Assembly (NCBI RefSeq): GCF_012272695.1 | Contig: NZ_CP050902.1 | Location: 1,612,001-1,676,000, forward strand | Reading direction: 5' to 3' | Source of the DNA: Nocardioides sp. JQ2195 | GTDB lineage: Bacteria; Actinomycetota; Actinomycetes; Propionibacteriales; Nocardioidaceae | DNA: 64,000 nucleotides | Shown here: piece by piece, positions 33,501 through 42,366 of the stretch | How the letters are laid out: each line of letters starts with the position of its first letter | Position numbering within the stretch: position 1 is the first letter of the stretch | The notes under the pieces: model-generated | Told to the model about the DNA's origin: nothing | Databases searched by the model: none | What the model saw: only the letters and a program-made list of their open reading frames with translations | Translations under genes and position numbers: made by a program

Positions 33501-35192
33501 ATGGACGTGAATTGGGATCAGGACGTCGACTTCGTGGTTGTCGGAAGTGGGGGTGGCGGCATGACGGCGGCGCTCGCCGCTGCGGCCGAGGGACTCGACA
33601 CCCTGGTTGTGGAGAAGGGGCGAACCTTCGGCGGCAGCACCGGGATCTCCGGCGGCAGCATCTGGATCCCGAACAGTCCGACGCTGCGCCGCAAGGGGCA
33701 GACCGTCACCCCGGACTCCGTGCGTGAGTACCTCACCACGATCACCGAGGGCAAGACGCCCGCGGCTCGGATCGATGCGTTCGTCGACAACGGTCCGGTG
33801 GCCATGGAGTTCCTCGAGAAGAGCCGCTGGATGCGCTTCTTCTGGGTCAAGGGCTACTCCGACTACCACCCCGAGCTGCCCGGTGGCCGCGCCTCCGGTC
33901 GTTCGATCGAGGCGCTGCCCTTCGACACCCGGAAGCTGGGTGCGGAGGAGAAGGCGCTGCCGTACAACGGAATGGCCGGCCCGCTCGGCCTCTGGGTGAC
34001 CGCGAAGGACTACCACGACCTGGCCATGGTCAAACGAACGTGGCGCGGTCGCTGGATGTCACTGGTCGCTGCCTGGCGAGTCTCCTCCAACATGATCCGG
34101 CGCCGGCACATGGCCACCACCGGGCGCGCACTGGTGGCCCGGCTGCGGATGGCCCTGCGTGACGCCGGCGTGCCGCTGTGGCTCGAGTCTCCGATGAGGG
34201 AGCTGGTCCTCGAGAACGGGGTGGTCACCGGGATCGTCGTCGAGCGCGAAGGCAAGCTCGTACGGATCCGGGCGCGGCGAGGAGTGCTGCTGGCAACCGG
34301 CGGCTTCGACCACAACCCCGAGATGCGTGACAAGCACCTTCCTGAGGGCGGCAAGGAGAACTTCAGCATGGGATCGGCCGAGAATGTCGGCGACGGCATC
34401 CTCGCCGGCGTCGAGATCGGCGCTGCAACCGACCTGCTGGACGACGCGTGGTGGATGCCGGGAGTCCAGCACCCGGCCGGGGCGACCATCCCACTGGTCT
34501 CGGAGCGCTCGATCCCGCCGTCGGTGATCGTCTCCGGGAAGACCGGCGAGCGCTTCACCAACGAGTCCGCGCCCTACGTGGACTTCGTGCATGACCAGCT
34601 GGCCGGCGGGCACCTACCGGTCTGGTTCGTGATGGACGCCAAGGCCCGTTCGCGCTACCCGTTCGCTCGGGTGCTCCCGGGTGCCGAGTTCCCGAAGGCG
34701 TTCTACGAGTCGGGCACGGTGCACAAGGCTGACACCCTGCCCGCGCTGGCCGAGAGCATCGGCGTTCCCGCTGACGCGTTGGTCGAGACCGTGGAGCGAT
34801 TCAACGGTTTCGCCCGCGCAGGCAAGGACGAGGACTTCGGCCGGGGTGACAGCGCCTATGACCGCTACTACGGTGACCCGACCCTGCCGAACCCCGCCAT
34901 CGACACGCTCGACCGTGGGCCGTACGTCGCGATCCGGGTCGAGGCCGGCGACCTCGGCACCAAGGGCGGCCTGGTCTGCGACGAGCACTCACGGGTGCTG
35001 CGTGACGACGGTTCGGTGATCGACGGTCTGTACGCGACCGGGAACACCACTGCTTCGGTGATGGCCAACGACTACCCGGGCGCCGGAGGGACCATCGGCC
35101 CTTCGATCGTCTTCGGCTACGTTGCGGCTCGACACGCGGCAGACGGCTTCGTCAGGACCGACCCGACTGCCGACGCCGAACAGCACGTCTGA
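33501..35192 (+). CDS. kstD: 3-ketosteroid dehydrogenase-like flavoprotein (KstD type, copy 2)
   Basis: A 563-residue flavoenzyme and the best KstD match in the window. The FAD motif VVGSGGGGMTAALAAAAEG (residues 13-31) is followed by EKGRTFGGSTGISGGSIWIP. The C-terminus has GLYATGNTTASVMANDYPGA then GGTIGPSIVFGYVAARHAA, the KstD signature with the active-site tyrosine. The reaction expected is delta1-dehydrogenation of a 3-ketosteroid. It appears to be translated from a leaderless mRNA, with no ribosome site. KshB-, HsaA- and HsaC-like genes follow, as expected for one ring-opening pathway. Confidence 0.86.
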   Translation: MDVNWDQDVDFVVVGSGGGGMTAALAAAAEGLDTLVVEKGRTFGGSTGISGGSIWIPNSPTLRRKGQTVTPDSVREYLTTITEGKTPAARIDAFVDNGPVAMEFLEKSRWMRFFWVKGYSDYHPELPGGRASGRSIEALPFDTRKLGAEEKALPYNGMAGPLGLWVTAKDYHDLAMVKRTWRGRWMSLVAAWRVSSNMIRRRHMATTGRALVARLRMALRDAGVPLWLESPMRELVLENGVVTGIVVEREGKLVRIRARRGVLLATGGFDHNPEMRDKHLPEGGKENFSMGSAENVGDGILAGVEIGAATDLLDDAWWMPGVQHPAGATIPLVSERSIPPSVIVSGKTGERFTNESAPYVDFVHDQLAGGHLPVWFVMDAKARSRYPFARVLPGAEFPKAFYESGTVHKADTLPALAESIGVPADALVETVERFNGFARAGKDEDFGRGDSAYDRYYGDPTLPNPAIDTLDRGPYVAIRVEAGDLGTKGGLVCDEHSRVLRDDGSVIDGLYATGNTTASVMANDYPGAGGTIGPSIVFGYVAARHAADGFVRTDPTADAEQHV

Positions 35193-35205
35193 GCGCGGGC
35201 CGGCC

Positions 35206-36240
35206 ATGTCACGACCACACACCTTCCAGCTCCGGGTGACGGAGGTGATCCACGAGACCGCGGATGCGCATTCTCTCGTGCTCCAGCCGCGTGACGAGGA
35301 CGCCGGTCACTTCGACCATCGCCCCGGACAGTTCCTCACGCTGAGCATCCCCACCGACCGCGAAGGGGGCGCGGCTCGCTGCTACTCGCTGTCCAGTGCG
35401 CCGGTGCTCGGCGAGGGATTGAAGATCACGGTCAAGCGCACCGCGGACGGCTACGGGTCGAACTGGGTGTGCGACCACCTCGCGGCAGGCGACGAGATCG
35501 AGGTCCTGGCACCCTCGGGGACGTTCACCCCGCGTTCCCTGGATGGCGACTTCCTGCTCGTGGCCGGCGGCAGCGGGGTGACCCCGGTGATGTCGATTCT
35601 CAAGTCGGTGCTCCATGCGGGCAGCGGGCGGGTCGCGCTGATCTATGCCAACCGCGACGAGCAGTCGGTGATCTTCCGCGACGAGCTGATTGCTCTCGAG
35701 AAGCAGTACCGAGACCGGCTCCACGTGGTGCACCTGCTCGAGTCCGTGCAGGGCCTGCCGTCGCTCGAGTCACTGACCGAGCTCGCGACGCCGTACGCCG
35801 GCCGGCAGGTGTTCATCTGCGGTCCGACTCCGTTCATGGACGCCGTGACAGCGGCGGTCGAGGCCGCGGGGTGTGCACGAGAGCATGTGCACCACGAGAA
35901 GTTCCTCTCCCTGGGCAACGATCCCTTCGATGATGTCTCCGTCGAGCTGGACAGCACCGGTCCGGCCGGCATCGTCGAGGTCGAGCTGGACGGGAGGACC
36001 ACCGAGCTTGCCTGGCCGCGCAGCAACAAGATGCTCGACGTCTTCCTCGAGGCCGGTCTCGACGCCCCCTTCTCCTGCAAGGAGGGCAACTGCAGCGCCT
36101 GCGCGTGCATCGTCCTCGAGGGCGAGGTGGAGATGGAGCACAACGAGGTGCTCGAGGCCGAGGACATCGCCGACGGCATTGTGCTCGCCTGCCAAGCGAT
36201 CCCGCTCAGTGATCGGGTCCGGATCACCTATGACCAGTAG
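35206..36240 (+). CDS. kshB: KshB-like ferredoxin-NAD(P) reductase
   Basis: A 344-residue electron-transfer protein in three parts. RCYSLSSAP (near residue 62) is the FAD-binding RxYS motif, the GGSGVTPVMSILKS block and the CGPTPFMDAV segment are NAD-binding, and the C-terminal plant-type 2Fe-2S domain has CKEGNCSACACIV with a distant cysteine in VLACQ. This is the KshB/Paak-type layout used to supply electrons to KshA. It lies 13 bases after the KstD-like gene. It could serve both Rieske oxygenases, since no second reductase is present. Confidence 0.88.
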   Translation: MSRPHTFQLRVTEVIHETADAHSLVLQPRDEDAGHFDHRPGQFLTLSIPTDREGGAARCYSLSSAPVLGEGLKITVKRTADGYGSNWVCDHLAAGDEIEVLAPSGTFTPRSLDGDFLLVAGGSGVTPVMSILKSVLHAGSGRVALIYANRDEQSVIFRDELIALEKQYRDRLHVVHLLESVQGLPSLESLTELATPYAGRQVFICGPTPFMDAVTAAVEAAGCAREHVHHEKFLSLGNDPFDDVSVELDSTGPAGIVEVELDGRTTELAWPRSNKMLDVFLEAGLDAPFSCKEGNCSACACIVLEGEVEMEHNEVLEAEDIADGIVLACQAIPLSDRVRITYDQ

Positions 36241-36263
36241 CGCGGTGCGGGTCGCCGGCCCAC

Positions 36264-36313
36264 TCCCAGTCACCGGGAGAAGGCACCCCACCAGTACTGC
36301 CCGTTGTCACAGT
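36264..36313 (+). promoter_or_regulatory. island palindrome with weak -10 upstream of the HsaA-like gene
   Basis: TCCCA-GTCAC-CGGGA at 36264-36278, a nearly perfect dyad. CACAGT lies at 36308-36313, at the expected 37 spacing, with C in place of the first T. Confidence 0.55.
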
Positions 36314-36357
36314 GACAGCGGCTTCCCGCCGAGACGTACGAGAGAACGAGGACGAAG

Positions 36358-37542
36358 ATGAGCAATCAGGTGCTGGACGCACTGATGGAGAGTGCCGAGG
36401 AGATCGCCGGCCTGGCGACCTCGAACGAATCCCTCGGACGTCTCGATGACCAGGCGGCGAAGATCCTCCGCGAGTCCGGTGTGATGCGGATGCTTCAGCC
36501 CGCCACGCACGGCGGCCTCGAGCTGCACCCCAAGGAGTTCGCCGAGACGGTGATGAAGATCGCCAGCCTCGACGGATCCACCGGCTGGGTCGCCGGCATT
36601 GTCGGGGTGCACCCCTGGGAGCTGGCGATGGCCGACCCCCGCGTCAAGGACGAGGTGTGGGGCACCGACCCGGACACCTGGATGGCCTCGCCGTACGCTC
36701 CCATGGGCGTGATCCGCCCCGTGGACGGCGGCTACGTCTTCAACGGCCGCTGGCAGTTCTCGTCGGGGACCGACCACTGCGAGTGGATCTTCCTGGGCGC
36801 CATGCTCGGTGACGCCGAGGGCAACGCGTTGATGCCGCCCGTGCAGTACCACGTGATCCTGCCCCGCTCCGACTACGAGATCGTCGAGGACTCCTGGGAC
36901 GTCGTGGGGCTCAAGGGCACCGGCAGCAAGGACATCATCGTCAAGGATGCGTTCATCCCCGACTACCGGGCACTCCCGTTCACCGGGATCGCCGACGGCT
37001 CGGCGGCCAAGGAGGCCGGGCTGACCAACACGCTGTTCCACGTGCCGTTCTCCCAGGCGTTCCCGCTCGGCATCACCTCTGCCGTGATCGGCATCGCCGA
37101 GGGCGCGCTCGCCCACCACCTGGCGTACCAGAAGACCCGCACACAGATCACCGGCACGAAGGTCAAGGACGACCCCTACGTCCTCTACGCGGTGAGCGAG
37201 GCCGCCGCCGAGATCTCCGCTTCGCGCACCGCGCTGATCGAGAACATCTGCCGCTTCTACGACCAGGCCGATGCTGGCATCGCCTCGACGTTCGAGGAAC
37301 GTGCAGTCGGTCGTCGGATCCAGGTCCAGGCGGCCTGGCGCGCAGTCCGCGCGGTCGATGAGATCGTGAGCCGCTCGGGTGGCAACGGGATGAGGATGAG
37401 CAATCCGATCCAGCGCTTCTGGCGTGACGCCCACATGGGCCTGGCGCACGCGATCCACGTGCCGGGCTCGGTCTTCCATGCGTCCGCGCTGACCAACATC
37501 GACGTCGAGCCACCTGCCGGGCCGATGCGTTCGATGATCTGA
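36358..37542 (+). CDS. hsaA: HsaA-like 3-HSA-type monooxygenase (copy 2)
   Basis: A 394-residue flavin monooxygenase of the acyl-CoA dehydrogenase fold, the length of HsaA. GVMRMLQPATHGGLELHPKE, LDGSTGWVAGIVGVHPWELA, SSGTDHCEWIFLGAM and GLKGTGSKDIIV are the family segments. It lies 41 bases before the HsaC-like dioxygenase, the same partner as in cholesterol catabolism, where HsaA makes the catechol and HsaC cleaves it. Of the three copies this is the best HsaA candidate. The flavin reductase is probably the HsaB-like protein at 50.2 kb. Confidence 0.87.
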   Translation: MSNQVLDALMESAEEIAGLATSNESLGRLDDQAAKILRESGVMRMLQPATHGGLELHPKEFAETVMKIASLDGSTGWVAGIVGVHPWELAMADPRVKDEVWGTDPDTWMASPYAPMGVIRPVDGGYVFNGRWQFSSGTDHCEWIFLGAMLGDAEGNALMPPVQYHVILPRSDYEIVEDSWDVVGLKGTGSKDIIVKDAFIPDYRALPFTGIADGSAAKEAGLTNTLFHVPFSQAFPLGITSAVIGIAEGALAHHLAYQKTRTQITGTKVKDDPYVLYAVSEAAAEISASRTALIENICRFYDQADAGIASTFEERAVGRRIQVQAAWRAVRAVDEIVSRSGGNGMRMSNPIQRFWRDAHMGLAHAIHVPGSVFHASALTNIDVEPPAGPMRSMI

Positions 37543-37583
37543 CTCGACCCCGATCCAACGACTGCGAGAAGAGGACGATTCCC

Positions 37584-38504
37584 ATGACAGATCTCCGTGC
37601 CCTTGGTTACCTGAAGGTCCAGTCCACCGACGTCGACCGCTGGCGTGAGCTGGCCGTGGGTGCCCTCGGCTTCGCCGAGGGCACCGGTCCTGTCGACGGC
37701 GGTCTCTACCTTAGGATGGACGAGCGTTCGTCGCGGCTGATCGTGCTGCCCGGTGAGACCGACCAGGTGCTCGCAGTCGGCTGGGAGGTGCGTGACCAGT
37801 TCGCTCTGGCTGCCGTCGGGCGTGCGGTCGAGGCAGCCGGGGTTGCCGTGAAGGTGCTCACCGCCGCCGACTGCACCGAGCGCAACGTCGAACAGGCGAT
37901 CACCTTCGACGATCCTGCCGGTATTCCGGTCGAGGTGTTCTTCGGTCCGGTGCTCGACCACTCCCCGGTGCTGACCGGGTTCGGCCAGAAGTTCGTCACC
38001 GGGGCGATGGGTCTCGGCCACGTGGTGCTCCCGACCACGGAGATGGAGGAGACCGTCGCGTTCTACACCGAGGTGCTCGGGTTCCTGCCCCGCGGCGCGA
38101 TGAAGGTCGGCCCAGCGGCTCCTGACGGCACCTCGGCCCGGATCCGCTTCATGGGGATCAACCAGCGCCACCACAGCCTGGCCGTCTGCCCGGCCCCGCA
38201 CGGAGGCGCCCCCGGCCTGATCCACCTGATGGTCGAGGTGGACAGTCTGGACGCCGTCGGCCGTGCCCTGGACAACGTGAACAGGGAGGGCTTCCCGCTC
38301 TCCTCGACCCTGGGACGGCACACCAACGACAAGATGGTCTCGTTCTACGTGCGGGCACCCGGCGGCTGGGACGTCGAGTACGGCTGTGAGGGCATGCTCG
38401 TCGATGAGTCCTCCTACACCTCCGAGGAGATCACCGCCGACTCCTACTGGGGACATGAGTGGAACTCCGGTGGAGAGCCGCTCGCCGCCTTCATGCCTCG
38501 CTGA
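37584..38504 (+). CDS. hsaC: HsaC-like type I extradiol dioxygenase
   Basis: A 306-residue two-domain ring-cleaving dioxygenase. The iron ligands are H146 (GLGHVVLP), H214 (LIHLMVEVD) and E265 (GWDVEYG). The acid-base residues H197 (RHHSLA), H246, D249 and Y255 (GRHTNDKMVSFYV) are in place, so it looks fully active. HsaC cleaves the catechol 3,4-DHSA next to the hydroxyls. It is the only extradiol dioxygenase in the window, and the hydrolase HsaD that normally follows is missing here. Confidence 0.9.
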   Translation: MTDLRALGYLKVQSTDVDRWRELAVGALGFAEGTGPVDGGLYLRMDERSSRLIVLPGETDQVLAVGWEVRDQFALAAVGRAVEAAGVAVKVLTAADCTERNVEQAITFDDPAGIPVEVFFGPVLDHSPVLTGFGQKFVTGAMGLGHVVLPTTEMEETVAFYTEVLGFLPRGAMKVGPAAPDGTSARIRFMGINQRHHSLAVCPAPHGGAPGLIHLMVEVDSLDAVGRALDNVNREGFPLSSTLGRHTNDKMVSFYVRAPGGWDVEYGCEGMLVDESSYTSEEITADSYWGHEWNSGGEPLAAFMPR

Positions 38505-38553
38505 CGATCAACCCCTCACCCATCCGCTGCGCCCCAAAGAAGTCGATGACCAG

Positions 38554-40749
38554 ATGACGCAAACTGACGGCCCGTCCCTGCCCGAGTCGCCCGAGGGGGC
38601 ACCCAACGTCGTACTTGTCCTCCTGGACGACGTCGGGTTCGGCGCCTCCGCGCCGTTCGGTGGGCTGATCCACACCCCGGCGATCGATGAGCTCGCGGCT
38701 GACGGGTTGCGCTACAACCGCTTCCACACCACCGCGATCTGCTCGCCGACCCGTGCCTCGCTGCTGACCGGTCGGGACGCGCACGTCGCGGGCGTGGGCA
38801 CCGTGATGAACTCGGCGAACAAGTACCCCGGCTACCAGGGCCTGCTGCGGGACAGCAGCGCGACGATCGCAACCGTGCTGAAGCAGAACGGCTACAGCAC
38901 GGCATGCTTCGGCAAGTGGCACCTCGCGCCGCCGTGGGAGTGCTCGCCGATCGGTCCGTTCGATCGGTGGCCGACCGGCCGCGGGTTCGACACGTTCTAC
39001 GGCTTCCTCGGTGGTGAGACCCACCAGTACGAGCCGACACTCTACGAAGGCACCACACCGGTTCACCGACCTGACGGCGACGACTACCACCTCACCGAGG
39101 ACCTGGTTGACCGGTCGATCCAGTGGATCCAGATGCAGGACGCGTTGGCTCCTGAACGGCCCTTCCTGCTCTATCTTGCGCCGGGTGCGACCCATGCTCC
39201 GCTGCACGTGCCGGGGGAGTGGAGTGAGAAGTATCGCGGCAGGTTCGCCCAAGGGTGGGATGTCGTCCGAGAAGAGATCCTCGCCTGCCAGAAGGATCTC
39301 GGCGTCGTCCCCGAGGACACCGAGCTGACCCCGCGACCCGAAGAGCTGCCGGCCTGGGACTCGATGAGTGCCGACCAGAAGCAGGTCGCCGAGCGCCTGA
39401 TGGAGGTGTATGCCGGGTTCCTGGAGCACACCGACACCCAGATCGGTCGCCTGGTCGCCGAGCTCAAGCGCAGCGGCCAGTACGACAACACGATCTTCGT
39501 CTACGTCGTCGGTGACAACGGCAGCAGTGCCGAGGCGGGACTGGTCGGGAGCATCAACTACTTCGGTGCCCTCCAAGGCATGCAGGAGTCGGTGGAGACC
39601 CAGCTCGAGCGCCTCGACGAGATCGGCGGCAGGAAGTCCTACCCGCAGTACCCCGCGGGGTGGGCGTGGGCGATGACCTCGCCGTTCCAGTGGGTCAAGC
39701 AGGTGGCATCGCACTTCGGCGGAACTCGCAATCCGATGGTGGTGACCTGGCCGGCCGGCATCAAGGACGCCGGCGGACTGCGGAGCCAGTTCTCGCACGT
39801 CAACGACATCGTGCCGACCGTGCTGGAAGCGATCGGGATCGAGGCGCCGGCGGTGGTCAACGGTGTCGAGCAGACGCCGATGGACGGCACCAGCCTGCTC
39901 TACAGCTTCGCGGACGCGCAGGCACCCGAGCGGCACACGACGCAGTACTTCGAGGTCTTCGGGCACCGCTCGCTCTATCACGAGGGCTGGATCGCCTCCG
40001 CCTTCCACCGCGCCGGGATGCCTTGGAGCGTGGGACTGCCGCCGATCGACGCGCCCTTCGAGGACGACGTCTGGGAGCTCTACGACACGACCTGTGACTT
40101 CAGTCAGGCACACGACCTGGCCGCCGACGAGCCGGAGAAGCTCGTGGAGCTGCGACGAATCTTCCAGAGCGAGGCGGAGCGGGTGGAGATCACCCCACTG
40201 CGCGACGCCCGTGCCAACCGGACGATGATGCCGAACCTGTCGGCTGGCCGGACCGAGTTCAGCTATCGGCGCGGCTTCTTCGGCGTCCCGGAGACCGACG
40301 GCCCGCCCTTGCGAGGCCGGTCATGGACGATGCGCGCGCACATCGACGTGCCACCGGACGGTGCCCGGGGCGTGTTGGCGACGATGGGTGGGAACACCGC
40401 CGGCTGGGCAGTGTGGCTCACCGAGGACGGTCGTCCCGAGTTCCGGCTCCGTGCCTTCGAGGCGGGAACCGTGAGCATCGCCGGGGAAGCTGCGTTGACT
40501 CCCGGCGGACACGTGGTCGAGGTGGACCTCGACTATGACGGTGGTGGTGTGGGCAAGGGCGCCACCATCACCCTGCTTGTCGACGGGACGGCAATCGGCA
40601 CTGGTAGGACCGAGCGCACCCCGCGCGGCTTCTACTCGATCGACGAGACCTTCGACATCGCGATGACCTCGGGCTCGCCCGTCGGCGACTACCCGCACGT
40701 CTTCCCGTTCGTGGGCGGGCTGGACCGGATCGACTTCAGCCTTCACTGA
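38554..40749 (+). CDS. arylsulfatase-type sulfatase (copy 3)
   Basis: A 731-residue type I sulfatase. LLDDVGFG (D25, D26), CSPTRASLLTGRD (formylglycine cysteine C63), GKWHLAP and VGDNGSSAEAG are the active-site motifs. It shares the C-terminal beta domain and strongly resembles copy 2 around the GPFDRWP and GFDTFYGFLGGET segments. The ATG at 38554 gives a start comparable with copy 2. Its place directly after hsaC suggests that a sulfate group is removed close to the catechol stage, or that the gene is simply co-regulated. Confidence 0.9.
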   Translation: MTQTDGPSLPESPEGAPNVVLVLLDDVGFGASAPFGGLIHTPAIDELAADGLRYNRFHTTAICSPTRASLLTGRDAHVAGVGTVMNSANKYPGYQGLLRDSSATIATVLKQNGYSTACFGKWHLAPPWECSPIGPFDRWPTGRGFDTFYGFLGGETHQYEPTLYEGTTPVHRPDGDDYHLTEDLVDRSIQWIQMQDALAPERPFLLYLAPGATHAPLHVPGEWSEKYRGRFAQGWDVVREEILACQKDLGVVPEDTELTPRPEELPAWDSMSADQKQVAERLMEVYAGFLEHTDTQIGRLVAELKRSGQYDNTIFVYVVGDNGSSAEAGLVGSINYFGALQGMQESVETQLERLDEIGGRKSYPQYPAGWAWAMTSPFQWVKQVASHFGGTRNPMVVTWPAGIKDAGGLRSQFSHVNDIVPTVLEAIGIEAPAVVNGVEQTPMDGTSLLYSFADAQAPERHTTQYFEVFGHRSLYHEGWIASAFHRAGMPWSVGLPPIDAPFEDDVWELYDTTCDFSQAHDLAADEPEKLVELRRIFQSEAERVEITPLRDARANRTMMPNLSAGRTEFSYRRGFFGVPETDGPPLRGRSWTMRAHIDVPPDGARGVLATMGGNTAGWAVWLTEDGRPEFRLRAFEAGTVSIAGEAALTPGGHVVEVDLDYDGGGVGKGATITLLVDGTAIGTGRTERTPRGFYSIDETFDIAMTSGSPVGDYPHVFPFVGGLDRIDFSLH

Positions 40750-40796
40750 TTGCACCGATCACAGCAGAGCGGGTTGGCCGACAGGAGGAGCAAACC

Positions 40797-41555
40797 ATGG
40801 GAACGCTTGACGGCAAGGTCGCACTCATCACCGGCGCGGGTCAGGGGGTCGGCCAGGGGATCGCCCTCGCCCTGGCCGGACAGGGCGCGAACGTCGCGGT
40901 GGTCGGTAGGACGGTGGCGAAGCTCGAGGACACCTGTGCGCTGCTGCGCGAGATCGGCGTCCGGGCCGAGCCGTTCGGTTGCGACGTCATGGACACCGCG
41001 GCCCTCCCCGGCTTGGTGACACAGGTCGTCGAAACGTTCGGAGGTCTCGACATCCTGGTCAACAATGCCTACAGTGGGCGGCTCGGAGCGCTGCTGTCGC
41101 TGGACGATGAGGGCTTCCAGCAGGGTTTCCTGAGCGGACCGTTCGCGACCTTCGCCCTGATGAAGGCCGCACATCCGTTCCTCAAGCAGCGAGACGGGTC
41201 GAGCATCATCAACCTCGTCACGTCGGCGATGGTGCGATGGGACCAGAGTGGCTACGGTGCGTACGCCGCCTGCAAGGTCGCCGTCGAGTCGTTGACCCGC
41301 ACGGCTGCCTCGGAGTGGGGGAGTGACGGGATCCGGGTCAACTGCATCGCGCCACTTGCTCTCTCGCCCGCCCTGGCCGGGTGGATCGAAGCCCGACCGA
41401 GGGAGGCCGAGGCGTTCCTGGACACCGTGCCGCTGGGCAGGGTCGGTGACTGTCACGACGACATCGGCCGCGGTGTGCTGATGCTGGTCGGGCCCGACGC
41501 GCGCTACCTGACCGGAGCCACGATTCCGCTCGACGGCGGACAGGCGAGGTTCTGA
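40797..41555 (+). CDS. short-chain dehydrogenase/reductase
   Basis: A 252-residue SDR. TGAGQGVGQG (residues 12-21), NNAYSG in place of NNAGxx, serine in LVTSAM, YAACK, and IPLDGGQARF. AGGAGG sits before the ATG. Part of the hsaA-hsaC-sulfatase run. It resembles hydroxysteroid-type SDRs but has no diagnostic residue for a position. Confidence 0.83.
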   Translation: MGTLDGKVALITGAGQGVGQGIALALAGQGANVAVVGRTVAKLEDTCALLREIGVRAEPFGCDVMDTAALPGLVTQVVETFGGLDILVNNAYSGRLGALLSLDDEGFQQGFLSGPFATFALMKAAHPFLKQRDGSSIINLVTSAMVRWDQSGYGAYAACKVAVESLTRTAASEWGSDGIRVNCIAPLALSPALAGWIEARPREAEAFLDTVPLGRVGDCHDDIGRGVLMLVGPDARYLTGATIPLDGGQARF

Positions 41556-41557
41556 TC

Positions 41558-42067
41558 ATGTCCATGGTTGCGGATGGCCCGATCATCCAGATCGGCTGTG
41601 TGGTCGACGACCTCGACAAGGCCGAGCAGACCTATTCGGCGAGCTTCGGGATCACTCGCTGGTCCAGGTTCACCGGAGTCGCCTTCGCCCCGGAGCGGAC
41701 CACCTATCGGGGAGCGCCAGCGGACCTGGAGATCGACGTGTCCCTGGGCTACTCCGGCACCCAGCAGGTCGAGCTGATCCAGCCGGTCCGCGGCAGGAGC
41801 ATCTACACCGAGTTCCTCGAACGATCCGGACCCGGCGTACACCACCTTGCCTGGGCTGTGGACAACATGGCCGACGCGCTCGACCGGGCGCGGGCCACTG
41901 GACTCGTGGTGGTGCAGCAGGGCGAGATGAACGGCATGGAGTTCGCCTACCTGGAGACGCCCGGGATGGGCACGCACTTCGTCGAGTTGATGCGGCTCTC
42001 ACCGCAGATGCGCGAGGGCTTCGCAGCGATGCAAGCGGCGGCAGCCGTTCCGGAGACGCTTGCCTGA
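41558..42067 (+). CDS. VOC-superfamily (glyoxalase-like) protein
   Basis: A 169-residue vicinal-oxygen-chelate protein. IQIGCVVDDLDKAEQTYSAS at the start and GVHHLAWAVDNMADALDRA in the middle are the two beta-alpha repeats, giving metal ligands such as the H of GVHHLAW and the E of HFVELM. The arrangement resembles methylmalonyl-CoA epimerase and related isomerases. It is 2 bases after the SDR stop, so co-translated. The reaction is uncertain: an epimerase or lyase on a ring-opened product is possible. Confidence 0.78.
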   Translation: MSMVADGPIIQIGCVVDDLDKAEQTYSASFGITRWSRFTGVAFAPERTTYRGAPADLEIDVSLGYSGTQQVELIQPVRGRSIYTEFLERSGPGVHHLAWAVDNMADALDRARATGLVVVQQGEMNGMEFAYLETPGMGTHFVELMRLSPQMREGFAAMQAAAAVPETLA

Positions 42068-42274
42068 GTGGCCGCGGGAAGATGAAGCCGTTCACCGGCA
42101 CCATCATCGTCAGGGTGGTCAGCTCAGCCGAGGCCCCAAGGCCGGCCAGCTGACTCGACGCCAGCACTGTCCCTGACCGCCGCCCGAGCAGAGGCGGCAT
42201 GGGTGGACCACGCGGCCGGTTCCTCGGGCGGTCGACAGCGCGACTCCGAAGGGACGATCGTGCGCGACTGCCGC

Positions 42275-42323
42275 TCCCGGTCACTGGGACGGAACGGGCG
42301 GATCATCCGACTGTGCCTAAGTT
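42275..42323 (+). promoter_or_regulatory. island-type promoter of binding-protein gene 2
   Basis: TCCCG-GTCAC-TGGGA at 42275-42289 is a perfect dyad in the outer arms, and TAAGTT lies at 42318-42323. Spacing is 36, one less than the others. The surrounding 42068-42366 region holds no gene that I recognise. Confidence 0.72.
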
Positions 42324-42366
42324 CAGTGAGTGTGGAATGTGACGGGGCTCACGTGAGAGGAACAAG